A stretch of DNA of 61,365 nucleotides from RGIG6353 sp045590615 (GTDB lineage Bacteria; Bacillota; Clostridia; Oscillospirales; SIG627): NCBI GenBank assembly GCA_045590615.1, contig JAZNRH010000044.1, positions 1-61,365 of the forward strand. The letters run 5' to 3'. Below are positions 49,922-56,856 of the stretch, in pieces. The notes below the pieces were generated by a model that saw only the letters and a program-made list of their open reading frames with translations, had not been told where the DNA came from and searched no databases. Made by a program: the position numbers and the translations under genes. Numbering within the stretch: position 1 is the first letter of the stretch; every line of letters begins with the position of its first letter.

Positions 49922-50707
49922 TCATTTCTTTCTTCTTGATTTTGCTGCCTCGAATAGTACGACTGCCGATGCGCAGGATACGTTCAACGAGTTGACCTTG
50001 CCCATCATTGGAATAGAGGCAATGAAATCACAGTTTTTAGTTACGAGTGGCGAAATACCATCACCCTCGCTTCCGAGAACAACGGCGAGTGGCATATCGT
50101 AGTCGATTGTGTCATATTGCTGACCGTTTGCCTCACAGCCTACTACCCATACGCCCTTCTTTTTCAGGTCGTTTATAGTAGCAGAAATATTCGATACCTT
50201 TGCAACGGCAAGGTGCTCTATAGCTCCTGCTGAGCTTCGTGATGCAATTGAAGTCAGTCCTGATGAATGCCTTTTGGGAATAATCAGACCGTGAACTCCG
50301 GCACCGTCACAGTTACGGATAATCGCACCGAGATTGTGTGGGTCGTTGATAGAGTCGGCAATAACGATAAACGGCTTTTCGCCACGCTCTTGAGCTATTG
50401 CGAGAATGTCGTCAACTTCAACGTAGTTTTTTGCAGCTGCCATTGCAATAACTCCCTGATGCATAACGCCCTGCGCCAGCTCGTCAAGCTTTTCACGCTT
50501 TACCTCAACGATGGGAATTTTTCTTGTCTTTGCTTCACCGAGTATTACGAGCAGAGAGCCCTCGATGTCGTTTTGCTTAACGAAAAGCTTGTCAACGCTT
50601 CTGCCCGAGCGAATAAGCTCAAGTACGGCGTTTCTGCCACATACGACGTTCTCGTCGGGGGGAGTGGTCTGTTGTTCTTTCTTATGTCTATCGTCAATTT
50701 TTTTCAT
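49922..50707 (-). CDS. rlmB: 23S rRNA 2'-O-methyltransferase RlmB (TrmH family)
   Basis: 261 residues: N-terminal substrate-binding domain (VVCGRNAVLELIRSGRSVDKL) and a SPOUT knot domain. SPOUT motifs: DSINDPHNLGAIIRNCDGAG, LAVVLGSEGDGIS and the trefoil end SLNVSCASAVVLFEA. It methylates the ribose of G2251 in 23S rRNA. In Firmicutes it lies near sigH, as here. The yacP (NYN nuclease) gene that usually separates them is missing. Confidence 0.95.
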   Translation of the reverse strand: MKKIDDRHKKEQQTTPPDENVVCGRNAVLELIRSGRSVDKLFVKQNDIEGSLLVILGEAKTRKIPIVEVKREKLDELAQGVMHQGVIAMAAAKNYVEVDDILAIAQERGEKPFIVIADSINDPHNLGAIIRNCDGAGVHGLIIPKRHSSGLTSIASRSSAGAIEHLAVAKVSNISATINDLKKKGVWVVGCEANGQQYDTIDYDMPLAVVLGSEGDGISPLVTKNCDFIASIPMMGKVNSLNVSCASAVVLFEAAKSRRKK

Positions 50708-50791
50708 AATATAATACCTCTTTATAAATTATAACATAAAAAGCTGTTTTTGTATACTCTTTTTTGAAATAAATTTTTATTAATCCCGTAC

Positions 50792-50845
50792 TAAAACAAG
50801 GCAAAACGTCGAGGCTGCTGCAGAGCTATTATTATGATAAAAAAG
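50792..50845 (-). repeat. R3 repeat, variant copy
   Basis: AAAACAAGGCAAAACGTCGAG then diverges, ending TTATGATAAAAAA; compare 50895-50947. The next 50 bp hold two short hairpins (AGCGACG/CGTCGCT and GGCGA/TCGCC) and no gene. Confidence 0.5.
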
Positions 50846-50894
50846 CGACGAGCCGTCGCTGGCGAATCTCGCCTATCCTTACTTTTTCTAAACT

Positions 50895-50947
50895 AAAGCA
50901 AGGCAAAACGGCGAGGTTAATTCAAAGCAATTTCCTATATGATAAAA
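50895..50947 (-). repeat. R3 repeat, copy 2 (reverse orientation)
   Basis: AAAGCAAGGCAAAACGGCGA, GGTTAATTC and TTTCCTATATGAT are the reverse complement of 477-525 with few differences. Confidence 0.65.
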
Positions 50948-50978
50948 AATGTGCAATAGTCTTTTGACTATTGCACAT
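50943..50978 (-). terminator. Terminator of the zinc-ribbon gene
   Basis: ATGTGCAATAGTC/GACTATTGCACAT 13-bp stem with a 4-nt loop; TTTTTTATC follows on the minus strand. Confidence 0.88.
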
Positions 50979-51003
50979 CGAAATTGCTCACTGTAATTAT
51001 ATA

Positions 51004-51282
51004 TTACTGCTGCTCTTTCATAGCAGAGAAACATGCACTGCAGTAAACAGGGCGATCGTTAGAAGGCTGGAATGGAACCTTAGCCTCGCCACCACAGTTA
51101 GCGCATACTGCTGTGAATAATTCTCTTGGAGCTCTACCGTTAGCCTTCTTAGCGATACGGCACTCCTTGCAACTCTTGGGCTCATTTGTCAAGCCCTTTT
51201 CTGCGTAGAATTCCTGCTCGCCTGCTGAAAACACAAACTCCTTGCCACATTCTTTGCAGATTAATGTCTTGTCCTCGTACAT
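51004..51282 (-). CDS. Zinc-ribbon protein
   Basis: 92 residues with two four-cysteine zinc sites: CKECGKEF with CKECR, and CANCGG with CSACF. The first half matches the short zf-trcl type (ICKECGKEFVFSAGEQEFY, then KGLTNEPKSCKECR). Such proteins are abundant in Clostridia and may bind nucleic acid or RNA polymerase; the role is unknown. Ribosome site GAGAGG is 8 bp upstream. It lies between sigH and rlmB on the same strand with its own terminator. Confidence 0.85.
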   Translation of the reverse strand: MYEDKTLICKECGKEFVFSAGEQEFYAEKGLTNEPKSCKECRIAKKANGRAPRELFTAVCANCGGEAKVPFQPSNDRPVYCSACFSAMKEQQ

Positions 51283-51409
51283 TTTGGGTTACCTCTCTCG
51301 GTTAAATTTTTTTATCGCCTTTTCGGCAAAGTCCACAGACGGATTTTCACCGTCACCCTCCCTGAAAGGAATGCTCTTTTTAAGCTATGTGAACATATTG
51401 GCTGATATA

Positions 51410-51988
51410 CTAAGTCCTGATTAATAACTTCAGCTTGCCTCGGATTCTTTGGATAGCGTTGTCAACCGATTTTGTTGACATCTTTAACCGATTGGATATT
51501 TCGCCGTAGGACTTGCCTTGAATGTAGAGCTTCAACACATCGTTTTCAAGTTGAGAAAGCGAGTTGTCGATCCTGTTCAAAAGAGCCTTGTAGCTCTCTT
51601 TTTCAATCAGCAAGCGCTCCGGCTCAGTAGCCTGACCAAGACTGCGAATTTCCACCGACTCATCATCCTCACTGTTTAGCGAAAGGGAAGAGCGAATAGG
51701 AAAATTCTTTTTGCCGTAATATATTCTTAATGCAGAAATTATGCTGTGCTTGATACAAATTCTCGCAAAGGTTGTAAAGGAAGCCTCAAGACTCGGCTTG
51801 TAGGAAAGAGCTGCCTTGTATAGAGCAATCAATGCCTCCTGATACAAGTCGTTCTTTTCTTCTGCGTCGACATCGCAGCTTGCAACAAGGCCTCTGAGCA
51901 TACCATCAAACTCAACTGTCAAGTCGGTGAATGCTTGTTGGTCGCCATTCTTGACAAGATTTACTAAATCGTTGTTTGACGGTGTCAT
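51410..51988 (-). CDS. sigH: Sporulation-type RNA polymerase sigma factor, SigH-like
   Basis: 192 residues: region 2 (MLRGLVASCDVDAEEKNDLY, QEALIALYKAALSYKPSLEA, SFTTFARICIKHSIISALR) and region 4 HTH (LENDVLKLYIQGKSYGEISN, RLKMSTKSVDNAIQRIR). The pattern is that of sigma-H, the early-stationary and sporulation-entry sigma factor. I chose ATG 51988, 11 bp after GGAGAG; a TTG at 52006 overlaps that site. It has a strong sigma-A promoter. Confidence 0.9.
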   Translation of the reverse strand: MTPSNNDLVNLVKNGDQQAFTDLTVEFDGMLRGLVASCDVDAEEKNDLYQEALIALYKAALSYKPSLEASFTTFARICIKHSIISALRIYYGKKNFPIRSSLSLNSEDDESVEIRSLGQATEPERLLIEKESYKALLNRIDNSLSQLENDVLKLYIQGKSYGEISNRLKMSTKSVDNAIQRIRGKLKLLIRT

Positions 51989-52030
51989 ATAGGCTAAACT
52001 CTCCAAATTTGCGTAGAAGATGTTAATTAA

Positions 52031-52058
52031 AGTATATCACTTTTTTTATATATGTCAA
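52031..52058 (-). promoter_or_regulatory. Promoter of sigH
   Basis: On the minus strand TTGACA (52058-52053), 16-bp spacer, TGATATACT with TATACT at 52036-52031. Confidence 0.82.
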
Positions 52059-52067
52059 GCATTTTTT

Positions 52068-52125
52068 TCAAAAAAATACATAACTTTTTAACAATTATTG
52101 TTTTTAACTGTTAAAAAGTTATGTA
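52068..52125 (-). terminator. Terminator of the Wzz/BY-kinase operon
   Basis: 17-bp stem (TACATAACTTTTTAACA arms at 52077-52093 and 52109-52125), 15-nt loop, then seven T on the minus strand. Confidence 0.88.
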
Positions 52126-52153
52126 TAACGTCGTTATTTTTTGTGCATATTAA

Positions 52154-52912
52154 CTAATTTGTTTGCTTATCATAACGCTTGTCGTAATTGTTCCTATGAT
52201 AATATCTGTTGTAGTAGCCCTTTGAATGATAGTAGGGGTGCGTTGTATCTGTACCGATATATATAATACCGAGAATGTTCGCACTAATCAGCTTGAGATT
52301 GGAAATCAGCTTGCTGAATTCCTTTCTGTGAAGGGTGAGCTCACGTGCAACTAAAACTACGCCGTCAGAAATCTTGATAAGAGGAAGGGCGTCTGATACA
52401 ATCGTAATAGGGGGTGTATCGATGAGAATGTAGTCGTAGCTACTCTCAAGGCTCTTGAGCAAGAGTCTCATCTCGTCGCTTGCAAGAAGCTCGGAGGGAT
52501 TGGGGACTTCCATGCCTGCAGTTATAAAGTCGAGGTTTTCGTGCTTGGTATGAATGATAGCGTCCTCTAACTTTACTTTGCCTGCCAGAATACCGGGAAG
52601 ACCAACCTTTCCGTTATGCTTGAGGTAGGCTGTAGCCATCTTTCTTCTGAGGTCTCCGTCGATAACGAGGACCTTCTTTTTTGCCTGAGCGAGAGCTATA
52701 GCAAGGTTGATAGTCGAGGTAGATTTACCCTCCTTGGCAACCGAGCTTGTAACGACGATTATGTGACAGGGCTTGTTGTCGAGTCTGAGAATGAGATTTG
52801 TTCTGACCGTCTTATACGCTTCCTTAACTGCGAAAAGTGTTGCCGAGCCCGACGAACCGTCTTTGTAATAATCGTAATAATGATGTGAGTGCTTTCTCTT
52901 TTTTATAGCCAT
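52154..52912 (-). CDS. BY-family tyrosine kinase (CpsD/CapB-like)
   Basis: 252 residues. Cytoplasmic tyrosine autokinase that works with a Wzz-type activator to control polysaccharide chain length and export. Walker A SSVAKEGKSTSTINLA (the usual Gly-Glu-Gly-Lys has become Ala-Lys-Glu-Gly-Lys), Walker A' VLVIDGDLRRK, Walker B YILIDTPPITIVSDA. The C-terminus has the autophosphorylated tyrosine cluster HPYYHSKGYYNRYYHRNNYD. A second Tyr/His cluster (HHYYDYYKD) sits at residues 11-19, which is uncommon. Located 19 bp after its activator gene. Confidence 0.92.
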   Translation of the reverse strand: MAIKKRKHSHHYYDYYKDGSSGSATLFAVKEAYKTVRTNLILRLDNKPCHIIVVTSSVAKEGKSTSTINLAIALAQAKKKVLVIDGDLRRKMATAYLKHNGKVGLPGILAGKVKLEDAIIHTKHENLDFITAGMEVPNPSELLASDEMRLLLKSLESSYDYILIDTPPITIVSDALPLIKISDGVVLVARELTLHRKEFSKLISNLKLISANILGIIYIGTDTTHPYYHSKGYYNRYYHRNNYDKRYDKQTN

Positions 52913-52931
52913 TATACTTTCTCCTTTTGAG

Positions 52932-53648
52932 TTAGTCGAGAAGGACCTGCTCGAAGCTGGTTACCGAGTCGTTGTTGCTTGCGTCGGGAACAACTCCAAG
53001 AATGGGTATTTCGCACGACGATGTGATGTCCTCAAGATTTTTAATCTTGTTGTCGAACATTTCTCTGACAACGAGGTAACCGATAACGATTGCTGCACCG
53101 AGCACAAAGCCCAAAATTGAGTTAAGAATTATGTTGGGAGATGATGGAAATTTAGGCTCTATTGCATTGTCGATGATTTTGATTGGGTTGAGCGCCTCGT
53201 ATTCGGCAGATCTGGTAATCATATGGCTTGAAATCAAGGTTGCCAAGTTGTAGGAAAGCTTCGAGCTTCCCGACGTTACCTTAACCGAGAAGGAGGGCGC
53301 GTCGGTGTTTGAGGACGCTTCGATTCTGGTCATTTCCTTGAGCTTCGAAGGCTTTAACTCGTTTTCCGGATTGTTGGCGTTGTAAAGCTCTGTAACTTCG
53401 GTTAAGAATTTGGTTGTATTAAATATTTCAAGATATGAGTGAACAGCTTCCTTAACGAAGGCTGCCTCGGTAGATTTCGAGGTTGTCGTATTCATTACAA
53501 CGAGAATTTTAGCCGACGACTCGTATTTCTCATCGATGAATAGCTTTGTAAATCCAAAGAATAAAGCTGCGAAAATCAAAGCAACTATGATTATGTATTT
53601 TAATCTCGTGATGATGAGAGAAAAAATTCTGCTTATATTAAGTTCCAT
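52932..53648 (-). CDS. Wzz/CpsC-type polysaccharide chain-length regulator
   Basis: 238 residues: N-terminal membrane segment (about 16-35), an extracellular helical region (YESSAKILVVMNTTTSKSTEA), and a C-terminal membrane segment (about 175-197, preceded by the Pro-rich PKFPSSPNIILNSILGFVLG), then a cytoplasmic tail ending DSVTSFEQVLLD that would activate the partner kinase. First gene of a two-gene operon. No glycosyltransferase, flippase or polymerase lies nearby, so the target polysaccharide is encoded elsewhere. Confidence 0.9.
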   Translation of the reverse strand: MELNISRIFSLIITRLKYIIIVALIFAALFFGFTKLFIDEKYESSAKILVVMNTTTSKSTEAAFVKEAVHSYLEIFNTTKFLTEVTELYNANNPENELKPSKLKEMTRIEASSNTDAPSFSVKVTSGSSKLSYNLATLISSHMITRSAEYEALNPIKIIDNAIEPKFPSSPNIILNSILGFVLGAAIVIGYLVVREMFDNKIKNLEDITSSCEIPILGVVPDASNNDSVTSFEQVLLD

Positions 53649-53680
53649 TGTTTTGCCTCCGATTCACATTAGTTCAGTAT

Positions 53681-53709
53681 ATTATATCACAAGAGTTTAG
53701 AAAAATCAA
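53681..53709 (-). promoter_or_regulatory. Promoter of the Wzz/BY-kinase operon
   Basis: Minus strand TTGATT (53709-53704), 17-bp spacer ending TGTGA, TATAAT (53686-53681). Confidence 0.8.
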
Positions 53710-53783
53710 GGCTCAATTGAATAAAATTTTATTTTTATTAAATAATATGTAATGGAAGATAATAAAAGAAAGGGTAGAGGTTT

Positions 53784-53948
53784 ATGAATAGCACGATTAA
53801 AATTATGCAGGGGCTTGCAATCGGAATGTTAGTGGGAGGCGCTGCAGGCGCTTTGATTGTCTCAAAGACGAGCAAGTGCAACAGCTCGAAAAAACGCTTT
53901 ACACACGCAATCAAGTCGGCTTGTGGGTTTATTGAAAATATTATCTGA
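53784..53948 (+). CDS. 54-residue glycine-zipper membrane protein
   Basis: ATG 53784 after GTAGAGG encodes MNSTIKIMQGLAIGMLVGGA.. followed by AGALIVSKTSKCNSSKKRFT. One glycine-zipper membrane helix (about 9-27) then a basic tail, the arrangement of YtxH-like small envelope proteins. It is followed by a strong terminator. Its promoter is not clear; the upstream 70 bp are very A/T-rich. Too small to place in a family. Confidence 0.65.
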   Translation: MNSTIKIMQGLAIGMLVGGAAGALIVSKTSKCNSSKKRFTHAIKSACGFIENII

Positions 53949-53954
53949 TAAAAA

Positions 53955-53999
53955 TTGTGGGCTGTAAAAAACCAATTTGGTTTTTTACAGCCCATTTGT
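53955..53999. terminator. Bidirectional terminator before argH
   Basis: TGGGCTGTAAAAAACCAA/TTGGTTTTTTACAGCCCA perfect 18-bp stem; serves the convergent small gene and argGH. Confidence 0.92.
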
Positions 54000-54001
54000 A
54001 T

Positions 54002-55375
54002 TTAGCCAAGATATTCTCTTAAGTATTTAATTTGTTTATCAACCGAGTCAGGTCCTGTGCCACCCTGAGAAATTCTCTTCTTTACGCAGGTAAAGAGATT
54101 GATTTCGTCATAGAGGTCATTTTCAAACATATCCGAAAACGACTTGTACTCTTCAAGTGACATATTATCGAGCACCAGAGAGTTTTCTATGCAGTAGCGC
54201 ACGATTTGACCGGTGAGCTTGTATGCTTCACGGAAGGGCTTGCCCTTCTTTGTCAGATAGTCAGCAAGGTCGGTGGCGTTGATAAAGCCCTTGTTTGCAG
54301 CAGCGAGTGTGTTTTCGCTGAGCACCGTCATGGTTGCAATCATAGGAGCCATAACTCTGAGACATACCTTTACAGTGTCAAAGCTGTCAAAAATTGACTC
54401 CTTGTCCTCCTGCATATCCTTGTTATATGCAAGGGGGAGACCCTTGAGCATAGTGAGGGTGGACATAAGGTTTCCGTAAACCCTGCCCGTCTTACCCCTG
54501 ATGAGCTCTGCCATATCGGGATTTTTCTTTTGGGGCATTATGCTTGAGCCCGTTGTGTAGGAGTCGTCAAGCTCAATGAACTTGAATTCCCAGCTCGACC
54601 AGAGGATAATTTCCTCGGAAAGCCTTGACAGATGTGTCATAGTCAGTGCGAGCGCCGATTGAAGCTCTACGCAGAAATCTCTGTCCGAAACACCGTCGAT
54701 GCTGTTGAGGGTATATCCGTCAAAGCCGAGAAGCTCTGCTGTGAGCGATCTGTCGGTGTTGTAGGTAGTGCCAGAAAGTGCACAGCTGCCGAGTGGCGAG
54801 AGGTTCATTCTTTTTACTGCGTCCTCAATTCTGCCCACGTCTCTTGTCAGCATCATTGCGTATGCAAGAATGTGATGTGCAAACGAAATGGGTTGAGCTC
54901 TTTGAAGGTGAGTATAGCCTGACATAATAGTGTCACGGTTTTTGTCAGCCTGCTCGGTTATAGCAGCAATCAGCTCCTTGATTAAGCCGAGTGTTTCCTC
55001 AGCCTCGCTTTTGAGGTAAAGCCTTACGTCAACGGCAACCTGGTCGTTACGGCTTCTTGCAGTATGAAGTCTCTTTCCTGCATCACCGATTCTTGAGGTC
55101 AGCTCACCCTCGACAAAGGAGTGTATATCCTCTGCCTCAGCACTTATTTCAAGCTTGCCCGAGTCGATGTCCTCGAGGATTGAAATGAGCCCTTTTTCTA
55201 TTGCATCTCCTTCGCTTGCTTCAATAATGCCCTGTTTAACGAGCATTTTGGCGTGCGCAATCGAGCCGGTAATGTCCTGACGGTACATTCTTGAGTCAAC
55301 GTCGATTGACGAATTGAAGCCGAAGGCGATTTTGTCAAGCTCCTTTGTAAATCTTCCTGCCCAAAGCTTTTCCAT
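54002..55375 (-). CDS. argH: Argininosuccinate lyase
   Basis: 457 residues, the normal length. Last step of arginine synthesis: argininosuccinate to arginine plus fumarate. Start signature KLWAGRFTKELDKIAFGFNSS; active-site loop TTGSSIMPQKKNPDMAEL; catalytic His in SGYTHLQRAQP. It lies 9 bp downstream of argG in the argG-argH operon. Confidence 0.98.
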   Translation of the reverse strand: MEKLWAGRFTKELDKIAFGFNSSIDVDSRMYRQDITGSIAHAKMLVKQGIIEASEGDAIEKGLISILEDIDSGKLEISAEAEDIHSFVEGELTSRIGDAGKRLHTARSRNDQVAVDVRLYLKSEAEETLGLIKELIAAITEQADKNRDTIMSGYTHLQRAQPISFAHHILAYAMMLTRDVGRIEDAVKRMNLSPLGSCALSGTTYNTDRSLTAELLGFDGYTLNSIDGVSDRDFCVELQSALALTMTHLSRLSEEIILWSSWEFKFIELDDSYTTGSSIMPQKKNPDMAELIRGKTGRVYGNLMSTLTMLKGLPLAYNKDMQEDKESIFDSFDTVKVCLRVMAPMIATMTVLSENTLAAANKGFINATDLADYLTKKGKPFREAYKLTGQIVRYCIENSLVLDNMSLEEYKSFSDMFENDLYDEINLFTCVKKRISQGGTGPDSVDKQIKYLREYLG

Positions 55376-55384
55376 TTTTACCTC

Positions 55385-56614
55385 TTACTTAATGTTATTC
55401 TTTGCCTTCATCTTTGCATAAACCTTAACGGGAAGACCGTAGAGGTTGATAAATCCTGCCGAGTCAGCCTGATTGTAAACCTCGTCCTCATCGAAGGTCG
55501 CAATTTCGGGATCGTAGAGTGAATAGGGAGAAGTAACGCCTGCGTTAATCATATTACCCTTGTAAAGCTTGAGAGTTACGTCGCCTGTAACTGTTCTCTG
55601 GGTAGTCTTAACGAAGGAGAGAATTGCCTCTGTCAATGGAGTGAACCACTGAGCGTTGTAAACGAGCTCTGCAAGCTTCTGAGCAACGAGAGCCTTGTAG
55701 TGAGAGGTTTCTTTATCAAGAGTAATCGTTTCAAGAACCTCGTGAGCCTTGTAGAGAATAGCTCCACCGGGAGTCTCGTATACACCACGGCATTTCATAC
55801 CAACGAGTCTGTTTTCAACGATGTCGAGAAGACCGATACCGTTAGCTCCACCAAGCTCGTTGAGCTTGGTAACGAGTGCAACAGAGTCCATTTCAACTCC
55901 GTCGATTGCTGTGGGAACACCCTTTTCAAAGTGGATTTTTACGTAGGTTGGCTTATCGGGAGCCTTTTCGGGTGAAACACCCATTTCAAGAAAGCCTTCC
56001 TTATTATAAAGAGGCTCGTTAGCAGGGTCCTCAAGGTCGAGACCCTCGTGAGAAAGATGCCAGATATTCTTGTCCTTTGAGTAGTTGGTTTCACGGCTGA
56101 TCTTGAGGGGCACGTTGTGAGCCTCAGCATAGTCGATTTCCTCGTCACGAGACTTGATGTCCCACTCTCTCCAGGGAGCGATAATCGGCATATCGGGAGC
56201 AAACGCCTTGATAGCAAGCTCAAATCTTACCTGGTCATTACCCTTACCGGTACAGCCGTGACAGATAGCGTCAGCGCCCTCTGCAAGAGCAATCTCTGCA
56301 ATTCTCTTGGCAATCGGAGGACGGGCAAAGGCAGTACCGAGGAGATAATCCTCGTATTTAGCCCCTGCCTGAACCGAAGGGAATACGTATTCTTCAAGGA
56401 ACTCTTTCGTAAGGTCCTCTATGTAGATTTTAGAAGCACCCGTCTTGATAGCCTTTTCTTCAAGACCCTCAAGCTCGCTTGCCTGACCTACGTTTCCTGA
56501 AACTGCAATGATTTCGGGGTTGTTGTAGTTCTCCTTGAGCCACGGAATGATGATAGAAGTATCAAGTCCACCCGAGTAAGCGAGAACAACCTTTTTGATT
56601 TTTGTTTTATCCAT
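55385..56614 (-). CDS. argG: Argininosuccinate synthase
   Basis: 409 residues. Condenses citrulline and aspartate with ATP. ATP loop VVLAYSGGLDTSIIIPWLKE; citrulline/aspartate motifs CHGCTGKGNDQVRFELA and ETNYSKDKNIWHLSHEG. I chose ATG 56614, 8 bp after AGAGG; a GTG at 56623 overlaps that site. A sigma-A promoter and an ArgR-type operator lie immediately upstream. argF, carAB and argCJBD are not in the window. Confidence 0.98.
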   Translation of the reverse strand: MDKTKIKKVVLAYSGGLDTSIIIPWLKENYNNPEIIAVSGNVGQASELEGLEEKAIKTGASKIYIEDLTKEFLEEYVFPSVQAGAKYEDYLLGTAFARPPIAKRIAEIALAEGADAICHGCTGKGNDQVRFELAIKAFAPDMPIIAPWREWDIKSRDEEIDYAEAHNVPLKISRETNYSKDKNIWHLSHEGLDLEDPANEPLYNKEGFLEMGVSPEKAPDKPTYVKIHFEKGVPTAIDGVEMDSVALVTKLNELGGANGIGLLDIVENRLVGMKCRGVYETPGGAILYKAHEVLETITLDKETSHYKALVAQKLAELVYNAQWFTPLTEAILSFVKTTQRTVTGDVTLKLYKGNMINAGVTSPYSLYDPEIATFDEDEVYNQADSAGFINLYGLPVKVYAKMKAKNNIK

Positions 56615-56625
56615 TTTTAGCACCT

Positions 56626-56643
56626 CTTGTATTTTTATTCATT
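56626..56643 (-). promoter_or_regulatory. ArgR/AhrC-type operator upstream of argG
   Basis: Minus strand AATGAATAAAAATACAAG fits the B. subtilis AhrC box CATGAATAAAAATKCAAK at 16 of 18 positions. It lies between the -10 and the ribosome site. Confidence 0.68.
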
Positions 56644-56654
56644 TATTTTACATA

Positions 56655-56683
56655 ATTATACAACAATATATACAGGTTGTCAA
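56655..56683 (-). promoter_or_regulatory. Promoter of argGH
   Basis: Minus strand TTGACA (56683-56678), 17-bp spacer with TGTTG, TATAAT (56660-56655). Confidence 0.9.
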
Positions 56684-56797
56684 TAAGTAATAATAAAATT
56701 CTTTTTGTATTATCTCACGATATTGTGTACAAAGTTTGAACAAAACAGTGCATTTTCAACAAAGAACTAATTTTTTTGTTTATTCTTGCATTTTATA

Positions 56798-56826
56798 TTG
56801 AAAAATTCACACTTGTATGGTAAAAT
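56798..56826 (+). promoter_or_regulatory. Promoter of the second LtaS-like gene
   Basis: TTGAAA, 17-bp spacer, TAAAAT; shares TTGAAAAATTCACA with 17369-17397. The 56690-56790 stretch upstream is A/T-rich with no gene. Confidence 0.75.
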
Positions 56827-56856
56827 GTATGTAAAATACGTGTCAGGAGAACTCGA

